Assembly: GCF_000787835.1 (NCBI RefSeq)
Contig: NZ_BBPP01000041.1
Span: 27,432 to 78,406, forward strand
Direction of reading: 5' to 3'
DNA length: 50,975 bases
Source: Streptacidiphilus melanogenes
GTDB lineage: Bacteria > Actinomycetota > Actinomycetes > Streptomycetales > Streptomycetaceae
In this document: one piece after another, positions 1-7,948 of the stretch
Layout of the letters: each line of letters begins with the position of its first letter
Numbering within the stretch: the stretch's first letter is position 1
Translations under genes and position numbers: made by a program
Notes under the pieces: model-generated
Told to the model about the DNA's origin: nothing
Seen by the model: the letters and a program-made list of their open reading frames with translations, nothing else
The model's database searches: none

Positions 1-573
1 GGCCTGCAGCGCGGCCAGCGCCCCCGGGTCGGCGTGCGGGGCGACCGCCAGCGCGACCCGCGCCGGCCGGGCCACCGGCGCGCCCTGCGACTGCTCGCGC
101 TGCGGGCGCGGATAGATCGCGGGCCCGGACGTCGATCCGGTCGCCGACGTGGTGTCACCGTCCACCGGCTGTGGGCTCGTCCCCTGCGTCGACACCTGCG
201 CGGCCGCCCGCGGGCCGACGTCGGCCAGGGCGGAGGGCGCGCTGCCGACCAGCCCGCTGCCGACGACGGCCGCGACGGTGAAGGCGGCGCTCGCCTTGAG
301 CGCGGCGCTGCGGGTCCGCACCTGCGCGCGCACCTGCTCGGGGAGCATGCCGAGCAGCGGTGCGGTGCCCTTGAGCTGGGAGATCAGCCGGTCGGCGGTT
401 TCCGGCGCCAGCCGCCGCGCCGTCCGGGCGGCCGTCCGCCGCGCCGTCAGCACGGTCGTGGACCTCAGCAACTGCTGCAGCGCCTGATGCTCCGCCACCG
501 TCCGCCGCAGGCTGCTGCCCAGAGCGGCGACGAAGCCGTCGGAGCCTGCTGCCGGTTCGGGCCGGTGGTCCAC
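1..573 (-). CDS. Unknown protein with one hydrophobic segment, 3' end beyond window
   Basis: The minus strand is open from a GTG at 573 to the window edge, giving the first 191 residues. The start is set by GGAG five bases upstream. The N-terminal 90 residues are hydrophilic and Arg/Ala rich. A hydrophobic segment at about residues 93-113 ends in SALA and could be an internal membrane anchor or a late signal sequence. It is followed by a Thr/Ser/Pro/Gln-rich linker. I recognise no family. The layout fits a single-pass protein with a cytosolic head and an extracellular tail, but this is inference. Plus-strand frames over the same bases lack a ribosome binding site and read as Arg-rich shadows. 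It is transcribed away from malQ. Confidence 0.6.
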   Translation of the reverse strand, partial: MDHRPEPAAGSDGFVAALGSSLRRTVAEHQALQQLLRSTTVLTARRTAARTARRLAPETADRLISQLKGTAPLLGMLPEQVRAQVRTRSAALKASAAFTVAAVVGSGLVGSAPSALADVGPRAAAQVSTQGTSPQPVDGDTTSATGSTSGPAIYPRPQREQSQGAPVARPARVALAVAPHADPGALAALQA

Positions 574-1014
574 GGGGACTCCTGATGCCGTGTCGGGTGT
601 GTGCGTCACTGCATGCTGTTCTGTGGTGCGTGCTTCGTCTTCTGCGGCAGGGGCGAAAAAAGCCCGGGGGCGCGGGCAGCCGTGCGATCGTCGCCCCGCG
701 CCGAAAAACGGCTCGTCAGCGGTGTGTCGCACAGCTCCCCGCGCCCCCGGAAGCCGTTCCCGTCCGGCCAGGACCAGCGGTCCGGCCGAACTCCTCAACC
801 CCACCATCCCCGACCTTGGCATGTCAATGCACGGGCGTGTCCACTCGTATACGGGAGAGTGAACTCCGGTTGCCGGATCGTGCTCGAAGCGACCGGGTGC
901 TCGCATCACCCGGTCGTCGGTGTCGCGGGCCCGGCCCGATGGGTAGGTGTCCTGGGCCGGTCGCAGCCGTTGAACCCAGGGACGCGCACTGCACCGAAAC
1001 GCAGAGGAGAGCCT
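574..1014. other. Divergent intergenic region before malQ
   Basis: These 441 bases lie between the divergent unknown gene and malQ and carry no convincing gene. They hold an inverted-repeat element at 664-750. A TATACG hexamer near 850 could be a -10 box, but I see no good -35 partner. The malQ ribosome binding site GAGGAGA lies at the right-hand end. Confidence 0.5.
664..750. repeat. Intergenic inverted-repeat element, copy 1
   Basis: The arms 664-687 and 727-750 are reverse complements over 22 of 24 positions, with a core of GGGGGCGCGGG. The 39-base loop contains further GC-rich sequence. The arms resemble those at 3303-3430, 34222-34411 and 35879-35911, so this is a diverged member of one dispersed family. 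RNA from it would fold into a stable hairpin. It lies upstream of both neighbours, so it is not a terminator for either adjacent gene as drawn. Confidence 0.7.
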
Positions 1015-3204
1015 GTGGCACCCGAGGCCCACCGTCCCTTCCCCGCGGGCGCGAGTGCCCTGGAGACGCTGGCCCACGCCTACGGCGTGGACACCGAGTT
1101 CGAGGGCCGCGCCGTGCCGCCGGACACGCTGCGTGCGGTGCTCGCCGCGATGGGCGTGGACGCCGGCGGCCCCGAGGCGGCCGAGGAGGCCCTCGCGGGG
1201 CTGCACGCGCGCCGCGCGCACCGGCTGCTCCCGCGGGCGATCGTGCTGCGCGAGGGCGTGAGCGAGGAGGTGCCGCTGCCCGCCGCCGCCGAGGCCTGGG
1301 TGGAGCTGGAGGACGGACAGACCGTCACCGTCGTCACGCCCTTCCCGCGCGGCCTGCACATCAGCGAGGCGGGCGAGACCCGCCCGCCCCCCGCCGACCT
1401 CCCCGTCGGCCGCCACACGCTCTGCGCCCGCCTCGGCGACCGCGTCTCCACGGCCGCACCGCTGCTCGTCGCCCCGCACCGGCTGACCGGCCCGGTCGGG
1501 CGCAGCTGGGGCTTCCTGGTCCAGCTCTACTCCATGCTGGGCGAGCGCTCCTGGGGCATGGGCGACCTCGGCGACCTCGCCGACCTGACCGGCTGGTCGG
1601 GCCACACGCTCGGCGCCGGTTTCGTCCAGCTGAACCCGTTGCACGCGGGCATGCCGCCCGGCCCCGACGGCACCTCCGACCCCTCCCCCTACCGCCCCTC
1701 CTCGCGCCGCTTCGCCGACCCCGTCTACCTGCGGATCGAGGCCATCCCCGAGTACGCCTACCTCAAGCCCGAGGCGCGCGAGCGCGTCCAGGACGCGGCG
1801 CGGCGCGGCGCGCGGCTGCGCGAGGGCGTGTTGATCGAGGAGGCGCTGATCGACCGCGACGCGGTCTGGGCCGCCAAGCGGGAGGCCCTGGAGGTGATCC
1901 ACGCCGTCCCGCGCGGCGTCGGCCGCGAGGCCGCCTACCAGGCGTTCCTACGCCGCGAGGGCGAGGGCCTGCTCCAGTACGCGACGTGGTGCGCGCTCGC
2001 CGAGGTCCACGGCCCCGCCTGGCGCGGCTGGCCGAGCGGCCTGCGTGACCCCGGCAGTGCGGCGGCGCTCCGGGCCCGCGTCGAGCTGGCCGACCGCGTC
2101 GACTTCCACGCCTGGCTCGCCTGGCTGGTCGACGAGCAGCTCGCCGCCGCGCAGGCGGCGGGCCGGGCCGCAGGCATGCCCGTCGGCCTCGTCCACGACC
2201 TCGCCGTCGGCGTCCACCCGGACGGCGCCGACGCCTGGGCGCTGCAGCACTGTCTCGCCGAGGGCATCAGCGCGGGCGCGCCGCCGGACGCGTTCAACGC
2301 CCACGGCCAGGACTGGGGCCTGCCGCCGTGGCGCCCGGACGCCCTCGCCGACGCCGGCTACGCGCCCTACGCCGAGCTGCTGCGCGCCAACCTGCGTCAC
2401 GCGGGGGGCCTCCGCGTCGACCATGTGATGGGCCTGTTCCGGCTCTGGTGGGTCCCCGAGGGCCGCCCGCCGACGGAGGGCACCTACGTCCGCTACGACC
2501 ACGAGGCGATGCTCGGCGTCCTCGCGCTGGAGGCGCACCGCGCGGGCGCGATCGTGATCGGTGAGGACCTCGGCACCGTCGAACCCGGCGTGCGCGAGCA
2601 GCTGTCCGCACGCGGCGTGCTGGGCACCTCCGTGCTCTGGTTCGAACGCGACTGGTCCGAACAGGGCGGCGGCTCCCCGCTCCCGCCGGACCGCTGGCGC
2701 GAGGACTGCCTGGCCACGCTCACCACGCACGACCTCCCCCCGACGGCGTCCCGCCTCAGCGGCGACCACGTCGAGCTGCGGCACCGCCTTGGCCTGCTGT
2801 CCCGCCCGCTGGCGGAGGAGCAGGCCGAGGACGACGAGGAACGTGAGGAGTGGCTGGGCGAGTTGGCCCGCGAGGGCCTGATGACCGTCCCCCCGTACGG
2901 CGAGGGCCCCGCCGCGGACCCGCTGGAACCCCCGGACGGCCGCCACCTCCCCGAGGCCGTCGCCGCCCTCCACCGCTACCTGCTCCGCACCCCCGCCAAG
3001 CTCGTCGGCGTCTGGCTCCCCGACGTCCTCGGCGACCCCCGCCCCCAGAACCTCCCGGGCACCTCGACCGAGTACCCCAACTGGCGCCTCCCCATCGCCG
3101 ACGCCAACGGCAAACCCGTCACCCTGGAGCATCTGACGACCGCGGAGCGCACAGCGGAGTTCGGCGCGGTCATGCGCCAACCGTCCGACGACCCGGCCGA
3201 GTAG
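1015..3204 (+). CDS. malQ: 4-alpha-glucanotransferase (amylomaltase, GH77)
   Basis: This cytoplasmic enzyme transfers alpha-1,4-glucan segments between maltodextrins, in maltose and glycogen metabolism. The protein has 729 residues, near the usual 700 for actinobacterial MalQ, with an N-terminal extension before the GH77 barrel. The catalytic residues are visible: nucleophile D469 in LRVDHVMG, acid/base E517 in VIGEDLG, and the third carboxylate D573 in TTHDLPPT. The GTG start is chosen because GAGGAGA lies just upstream and the product begins at APEAHRPFP. The reading frame stays open upstream to about 601, but nothing there resembles the family or has a ribosome binding site. It stands alone, with a divergent gene upstream and a repeat element plus convergent pepN downstream. 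Confidence 0.95.
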   Translation: MAPEAHRPFPAGASALETLAHAYGVDTEFEGRAVPPDTLRAVLAAMGVDAGGPEAAEEALAGLHARRAHRLLPRAIVLREGVSEEVPLPAAAEAWVELEDGQTVTVVTPFPRGLHISEAGETRPPPADLPVGRHTLCARLGDRVSTAAPLLVAPHRLTGPVGRSWGFLVQLYSMLGERSWGMGDLGDLADLTGWSGHTLGAGFVQLNPLHAGMPPGPDGTSDPSPYRPSSRRFADPVYLRIEAIPEYAYLKPEARERVQDAARRGARLREGVLIEEALIDRDAVWAAKREALEVIHAVPRGVGREAAYQAFLRREGEGLLQYATWCALAEVHGPAWRGWPSGLRDPGSAAALRARVELADRVDFHAWLAWLVDEQLAAAQAAGRAAGMPVGLVHDLAVGVHPDGADAWALQHCLAEGISAGAPPDAFNAHGQDWGLPPWRPDALADAGYAPYAELLRANLRHAGGLRVDHVMGLFRLWWVPEGRPPTEGTYVRYDHEAMLGVLALEAHRAGAIVIGEDLGTVEPGVREQLSARGVLGTSVLWFERDWSEQGGGSPLPPDRWREDCLATLTTHDLPPTASRLSGDHVELRHRLGLLSRPLAEEQAEDDEEREEWLGELAREGLMTVPPYGEGPAADPLEPPDGRHLPEAVAALHRYLLRTPAKLVGVWLPDVLGDPRPQNLPGTSTEYPNWRLPIADANGKPVTLEHLTTAERTAEFGAVMRQPSDDPAE

Positions 3205-3302
3205 CCGCGCCCCACAGGGCCGCGAGGCGGTGCCGATGTGCGGCTCTGCCGCGTGGGCGCGGCGGTCGGTGTGTGCTGCTGCGGGTGGTTGCAGCACGCT
3301 GA

Positions 3303-3444
3303 AGGGGCGCGAGGAACTGCGCGACAAGCCACTCTTCGTGGCGTGTCGCTGCGCGAGCCGGGCCATCCGCACCGGGTGGTTGCTCGCGCCCACGCGGCGA
3401 AGCCGCAGATCGGTGCAGCCTCGCGCCCCTGGACAGTGCAACTA
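3303..3444. repeat. Intergenic inverted-repeat element, copy 2, between malQ and pepN
   Basis: A perfect 12-bp inverted repeat AGGGGCGCGAGG (3303-3314) / CCTCGCGCCCCT (3419-3430) encloses about 104 bases. Inside it a second hairpin pairs GACAAGCCAC with GTGGCGTGTC (9 of 10). The right border GTGCAACTA (3436-3444) is the complement of TAGTTGCAC, and its last three bases are the TAG stop codon of the minus-strand pepN. The same border occurs at the valS element. The element could terminate transcription from both convergent genes. The 3205-3302 stretch to its left holds nothing I recognise. Confidence 0.8.
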
Positions 3445-6039
3445 CCGCTGTGCGGCCGCGCGGTCCGCCGCCTGGGCCTTGAGCGCGCGCTCGACGCCGC
3501 TGCGGCACTCGACGACCATGCGGCGCAGCGCCGGGGCCGGCGCGTTCGCGTCGAGCCAGGCGTCCGTCGCCTCCAGGGTCTCCGTGGAGACCTGGATCGT
3601 CGGGTACAGGCCGACGATGATCTGCTGGCCCATCTCGTGCGAGCGCTGCTCGAAGATGCCCTTGATCGCGGCGAAGTACTTCGCCGTGTAGGGGGCCAGC
3701 AGGTCCGCCTGCTCCGTCTGCACGAAGCCCGCGATGACCGCCTCCTGGACGGTGTTGGTGAGGGTCTCCGCCTCGACCACCGACGCCCACGCCGCCGCCT
3801 TCGCCTCGGCCGTCGGGCGCGACGCCCGGCACGTGGCCGCGTGCGCCTCGCCGGCCGCGGTGGGGTCGCGCTCGAGCTCCTCCATGACGGAGGCCTCGTC
3901 CGCGACACCCGTCGCGGACAGCCGCTGCAGCAGCGCCCACCGCAGCTCGGTGTCGACGGCCAGGCCGTCGATCTCGACCGACCCGTCGAGCAGGCCGGTC
4001 AGCAGGGCGAGGTGCTCCTCCGTGGACGCCGCCGCGGCGAACGCCCGCGCCCACGCCAGCTGGTGGTCGCTGCCGGGCTCGGACGCGCGCAGCAGCCGCT
4101 CCGCGGCCTCCGCCCAGGTGGACCGGCCGGTCGGACGCCACTCGGGCGCGGCGTAGAGCTCGATCGCCAGGCTCGCCTGGCGCTGCAGCGACTGCACCAC
4201 GCCGATGTCCGACTCGCGGCCCACGCCCTGCAGCACCAGCTCCAGGTAGTCGCGGGTGGCCATCTCGCCGTCGCGGGTCATGTCCCAGGCCGCGGCCCAG
4301 CACAGCGCGCGCGGCAGCGACTCCGCGAAGTCGGCGATGTGCCTGGTGACGTTGGCCAGCGAGAAGTCGTCCAGGCGGATCTTCGCGTAGGAGAGGTCGT
4401 CGTCGTTGAGCAGGATGACGGCCGGACGGTCGCGGCCGACCAGCTGCGGGACCTCCGTCAGCTCGGCCGCCTCGATGTCCAGCTCGATCCGCTCGACTCG
4501 CTTGAGGGCCGAGCCCTCCAGCTCGTAGAGGCCGATGGCGATACGGTGCGGCCGCAGCACGGCCTCGCCGCGCGCGCCGGCGGGCAGCGCCGGGGCCTCC
4601 TGGCGGACGGCGAAGGAGGTGATGACGCCGTCGGCGTCGACCTCCAGCTCCGGGCGCAGCACGTTGATGCCGGCCGTCTCCAGCCAGGACTTGGACCACG
4701 CCTTCAGGTCGCGGCCGGAGGTCTGCTCCAGCGCGCCCAGCAGGTCGGACAGCCGGGTGTTGCCCCAGGCGTGGCGCTTGAAGTAGGCCTGCACGCCCGC
4801 GAAGAACGCGTCCTGGCCGACGTAGGCGACCAGCTGCTTCAGCACCGACGCGCCCTTGGCGTAGGTGATGCCGTCGAAGTTGACCTGGACGTCCTCCAGG
4901 TCGTTGATCTCCGCCATGATCGGGTGGGTGGACGGCAGCTGGTCCTGGCGGTAGGCCCAGGTCTTCATCTGGTTGGCGAAGGTCGTCCAGATGTTCGGCC
5001 AGCGGGTGCCCTCGGCCTCGGCCTGGCAGACGGTCTCGGCGAACGTCGCGAACGACTCGTTCAGCCAGAGGTCGTTCCACCACTCCATGGTGACCAGGTC
5101 GCCGAACCACATGTGCGCCAGCTCGTGCAGGATCGTGGTCGCGCGGCCCTCGTAGGCGGCGTCCGTCACCTTGGAGCGGAAGACGTACTGGTCGCGGATG
5201 GTCACCGCGCCCGCGTTCTCCATCGCACCCGCGTTGAACTCCGGCACGAACAGCTGGTCGTACTTGGAGAACGGGTAGGCGAAGTCGAACTTGTCCTGGA
5301 AGTAGTCGAAGCCCTGCCGCGTCACGTCGAAGATGTGGTCCGCGTCCAGGTACTGCGCCAGCGACGGACGGCAGTAGACGCCCAGCGGCACCCGCTGCTC
5401 CCCGTCCGGGCTCACGTACTCGCTGAAGACGCCGTGGTACGGGCCCGCGATCAGCGCAGTGATGTACGTCGACATGCGCGGGGTGACCGGGAACCGGTGC
5501 AGCTCGGTGCCCTCGACGGCGCCCTTCTCCGGGTCCGGGGAGACCTCGTTGCTGATGACTTTCCACCCGGTCGGCGCGGTGACCGTGAACAGGAAGGTGG
5601 ACTTGAGGTCCGGCTGCTCGAAGGAGGCGAAGACGCGGCGCGCGTCCGGCACCTCGAACTGGGTGTACAGGTAGGTCTGCTGGTCGACCGGGTCGACGAA
5701 CCGGTGCAGACCCTCGCCGGAGCTGCTGTAGGCGCAGTCGGCGACGACGCGCAGCTCGTTCTCGGCGGCCAGGCCCGGCAGCGCGATCCGGCTGTCGGCG
5801 AAGACCTCGGCCGGGTCGAGCGCGACGCCGTTCAGCGTCACCTCGTGCACCGCGGGCGCGACCAGGTCGATGAAGGTGGAGGCGCCGGGCGTGGTGGCGG
5901 TGAACCGGACCACGGTGGTGGAGCGGAACGTGCCTCCCTCCGCGGCCGTGCTCAGGTCGAGCTCGATCTCGTAGGCGTCCACGTGGAGGAGCTCTGCCCG
6001 GGTGCGGGCCTCCTCACGGGTCAGGTTGGTGCCAGGCAC
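3442..6039 (-). CDS. pepN: Aminopeptidase N, M1 family (copy 1)
   Basis: This zinc metallo-aminopeptidase removes N-terminal residues from peptides in the cytoplasm. With the GTG start at 6039 it has 865 residues, matching the paralogue at 13036-15624 (862) and the family. The exopeptidase motif GAMEN is present, and the zinc site HELAH (H305, H309) with E328 lies in a typical HExxH-x18-E spacing. The start is chosen because AAGGAG lies nine bases upstream and the N-terminus PGTNLTREEA aligns with the paralogue. An ATG at 6078 in the same frame would add 13 residues but has no ribosome binding site. The TAG stop is part of the repeat border TAGTTGCAC. A C-terminal ERAP1-like helical domain is expected from length. 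Confidence 0.93.
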   Translation of the reverse strand: MPGTNLTREEARTRAELLHVDAYEIELDLSTAAEGGTFRSTTVVRFTATTPGASTFIDLVAPAVHEVTLNGVALDPAEVFADSRIALPGLAAENELRVVADCAYSSSGEGLHRFVDPVDQQTYLYTQFEVPDARRVFASFEQPDLKSTFLFTVTAPTGWKVISNEVSPDPEKGAVEGTELHRFPVTPRMSTYITALIAGPYHGVFSEYVSPDGEQRVPLGVYCRPSLAQYLDADHIFDVTRQGFDYFQDKFDFAYPFSKYDQLFVPEFNAGAMENAGAVTIRDQYVFRSKVTDAAYEGRATTILHELAHMWFGDLVTMEWWNDLWLNESFATFAETVCQAEAEGTRWPNIWTTFANQMKTWAYRQDQLPSTHPIMAEINDLEDVQVNFDGITYAKGASVLKQLVAYVGQDAFFAGVQAYFKRHAWGNTRLSDLLGALEQTSGRDLKAWSKSWLETAGINVLRPELEVDADGVITSFAVRQEAPALPAGARGEAVLRPHRIAIGLYELEGSALKRVERIELDIEAAELTEVPQLVGRDRPAVILLNDDDLSYAKIRLDDFSLANVTRHIADFAESLPRALCWAAAWDMTRDGEMATRDYLELVLQGVGRESDIGVVQSLQRQASLAIELYAAPEWRPTGRSTWAEAAERLLRASEPGSDHQLAWARAFAAAASTEEHLALLTGLLDGSVEIDGLAVDTELRWALLQRLSATGVADEASVMEELERDPTAAGEAHAATCRASRPTAEAKAAAWASVVEAETLTNTVQEAVIAGFVQTEQADLLAPYTAKYFAAIKGIFEQRSHEMGQQIIVGLYPTIQVSTETLEATDAWLDANAPAPALRRMVVECRSGVERALKAQAADRAAAQR

Positions 6040-6190
6040 GCTGGGTGACTCCTTTGTCGACTGTGTCTTCGCTGGCATCTTTGCACGTCCGGGGTGACGC
6101 CCTCAGTGCATTACGCGCAGCTTGACGGTGATGCCCGTCGTGGCGCGGATAGGGTGACAACCCGTATGTGGGGACGAAGGGGGCATCCGC

Positions 6191-6910
6191 ATGGACGGGT
6201 CTCGCGCGCCGGGATCACCGGGCGGGACGGTCGACGACCTGCAGTCGCTCGACGCGTTCACCGTCGGCATCGACTACGGACGCGAGCACGCGACCTTCTG
6301 GGTCACCCCGGCGGGACAGTCCGAACCCGTGGTCCGGATGCACAAGGACCATCCCTACGACGTCGCCGTCCGCCCCTACTACGTGTACCCCGTGGCCGCA
6401 CCGGAGCAACTGCTCGGCTACGTGAAGATGGGCAAGGCCTGGGACGCGCAGCAGACCGAGATCGGCGCGGTCGGCGACATGCGGAAACCCCAGCGGATGC
6501 ACCAGGGGCCGATCGTGCAGCACGGCCTGGGCGCGCTCACGCCCACCCGGCCGGGTGTGCGGGGCACCGTGCACAAGGTGGCCGCGTTCGTCGAGGACCT
6601 GGTCGGCGGCGGTCTGCTGACCGACCACGACGTCCTGGACGCGGCGATCGCCGCCCACGTCCACTGCGCCGGCCCCACCTCGCAGGGCTTCGAGCTGACC
6701 CGCAGGGCCGGCGTCACCGCCACGTACGAGGTCGTCGTCCGTGACCCCCGCGTCTCGCGGCTGCTCATCCTCGCGTACGTCGACTGCTTCAACGACCACT
6801 CGGCCTTCGACCTGCGCCATGTGCGCGCCACGCTGTCGACCAACCCGCTGCGCAACATCACCGAGAATCGCCGGATGAAGCTCGAAAAGCAGCAGCGCGA
6901 GCGGTCCTAG
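6191..6910 (+). CDS. Unknown cytoplasmic protein, 239 aa
   Basis: I do not recognise this protein. It starts at ATG with AAGGGGG upstream, and it has no signal peptide or membrane segment. Two regions look like ordered domains: about residues 25-110, rich in aromatic residues (YYVYPVAAPEQ), and about 130-235, with alternating hydrophobic residues ending in a basic tail (NRRMKLEKQQRER). It lies divergently from pepN copy 1, with 112-151 bp between them depending on the pepN start, and only 9 bp before the alpha/beta hydrolase, so those two are probably co-transcribed. A TAGGGT hexamer at about 6150 may be a -10 box. A role in protein or peptide metabolism next to pepN would be guesswork. Confidence 0.8.
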   Translation: MDGSRAPGSPGGTVDDLQSLDAFTVGIDYGREHATFWVTPAGQSEPVVRMHKDHPYDVAVRPYYVYPVAAPEQLLGYVKMGKAWDAQQTEIGAVGDMRKPQRMHQGPIVQHGLGALTPTRPGVRGTVHKVAAFVEDLVGGGLLTDHDVLDAAIAAHVHCAGPTSQGFELTRRAGVTATYEVVVRDPRVSRLLILAYVDCFNDHSAFDLRHVRATLSTNPLRNITENRRMKLEKQQRERS

Positions 6911-6919
6911 GCTGGGCGT

Positions 6920-7561
6920 ATGCCGCCCTCCAGCGAACTCGTCCCCACCGACGCGGGCGACGCCCGCGTCACCTGGCACCACCGCGACCGCGCGTCCGAC
7001 GGTGTGCTCCTGCTCGGCCACGGCGCGGGCGGCGGCATCGAATCCCCGGACCTCCAGGCCATCGCGTCCGGCCTCGGCTTCCTGTCCGTCGCCCTCGTCG
7101 AACAGCCGTGGCGCGTCGCGGGCAAGCGCATCGCCCCGGCTCCGAAGACCCTGGACGCGGGCTGGCTCCCGGTCGTGGCCCACGTGCGCGCCGAGGTCGG
7201 CGACTCCGCCCCGCTCTTCGTCGGCGGCCGCAGCGCGGGCGCCCGCGTCGCCTGCCGCACGGGCGCCGCGACGGGCGCGGCAGGCGTGATCGCCCTGGCT
7301 TTCCCCCTGCACCCGCCGGGCAAGCCGGAACGCTCCCGGGCGGAGGAACTCCTGCAGACGGACCTCCCCACCCTCGTCGTCCAGGGCGCCCGCGACGCCT
7401 TCGGCACTCCGGCCGAATTCCCGCCGCTGCCACCGAAGACGCACCGTCTCGTCGGCCTCGATGCGGGGAACCACGCATTCGCCGTACGCAAGACGGAACC
7501 TGACGTGGTGCCGGATGTGGTGCGCGCGGTTGCGGATTGGCTGCAGGGTCAGATCCGGTAG
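6920..7561 (+). CDS. Alpha/beta hydrolase family protein
   Basis: A 213-residue alpha/beta hydrolase of the short, cytosolic type. The oxyanion region LLLGHGAGGG is at residues 31-39. The nucleophile elbow is GGRSAGAR with S105, the acid is probably D159 in VVQGARDAFG, and the histidine is H185 in AGNHAF, completing a plausible triad. The architecture resembles the Tex30/KANL3-like group of small hydrolases, whose bacterial substrates are largely unknown. It begins 9 bp after the preceding unknown gene, so both probably form one transcript. It ends at the TAG at 7559-7561, immediately before the promoter-like sequence of the ESX-type module. No lid domain or signal peptide is visible. Confidence 0.88.
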   Translation: MPPSSELVPTDAGDARVTWHHRDRASDGVLLLGHGAGGGIESPDLQAIASGLGFLSVALVEQPWRVAGKRIAPAPKTLDAGWLPVVAHVRAEVGDSAPLFVGGRSAGARVACRTGAATGAAGVIALAFPLHPPGKPERSRAEELLQTDLPTLVVQGARDAFGTPAEFPPLPPKTHRLVGLDAGNHAFAVRKTEPDVVPDVVRAVADWLQGQIR

Positions 7562-7589
7562 GGAACTTGTCCGTGGTCGTCCCTATGAT
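7561..7589 (+). promoter_or_regulatory. Candidate promoter of the ESX-type module
   Basis: TATGAT at 7584-7589 is a good -10 hexamer. Seventeen bases upstream lies GGGAAC (7561-7566), which is unlike the TTGAC -35 of the housekeeping sigma factor and closer to the GGAAC-type -35 of ECF sigma factors. The WXG100-like start codon follows 38 bases after the -10. The identity of the sigma factor is a guess. Confidence 0.35.
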
Positions 7590-7627
7590 GTGTTCGGGCT
7601 GTCAGCCGAATAACGGGGAGGCACTCG

Positions 7628-7948
7628 GTGAGTGGATACGAAGTAGATCTGAGCTACCTGCAGGACACAGTCAAGAAGCTGCAGGGTGTTGCGGACGGCA
7701 TGGATGACGCGAACCAGAAGGCGCAGTACCAGACGAACCTGACGCGCACCCAGGTCGGCGGCACCATGTTCGTCGAGGCCGGCAACCTCCACACTGCTCA
7801 CGACAACATGAAGTCGCAGTTGGCGAACATGATCAAGACGCTTCAGACGATGATCCAGGAGTTCACCGACAAGACCGGCAGCGCCCACGACCAGTATTCG
7901 GCGCAGGACACCCAGACCGGCCAGAACTTCTCGAGGGGGGCCTCCTGA
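7628..7948 (+). CDS. WXG100-like small ESX protein lacking the Trp
   Basis: A 106-residue, alpha-helical, Leu-poor and Gln/Asn/Thr-rich protein of the size and helix-turn-helix layout of WXG100 (EsxA/EsxB) proteins. Such proteins are exported by type VII secretion as helical-hairpin dimers. At the turn, where WxG is expected, the sequence is TQVGG (VGG, residues 43-45), so the tryptophan is missing. Near the C-terminus YSAQD (residues 90-94) fits the YxxxD/E export signal. The GTG start has GGGAGG six bases upstream. Its TGA stop overlaps the ATG of the next gene by one base, indicating translational coupling and a likely heterodimer partner. Family membership rests on size, helix pattern, neighbours and the YxxxD motif. 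Confidence 0.75.
   Translation: MSGYEVDLSYLQDTVKKLQGVADGMDDANQKAQYQTNLTRTQVGGTMFVEAGNLHTAHDNMKSQLANMIKTLQTMIQEFTDKTGSAHDQYSAQDTQTGQNFSRGAS

Noticed and set aside
34-585. Plus-strand open frame over the first gene
   Set aside because: Its product is Arg/Pro-rich without any domain and has no ribosome binding site. The minus strand gives a coherent protein with a good start.
1948-3441. Long minus-strand frame antisense to malQ
   Set aside because: High-GC codon structure opens the antisense frame; the product is Arg/Ala/Val-rich and malQ on the other strand has all catalytic motifs.
3170-5566. Second minus-strand frame over pepN copy 1
   Set aside because: It is a +1/+2 shadow of the real pepN frame, rich in Arg and Gly with no motif.
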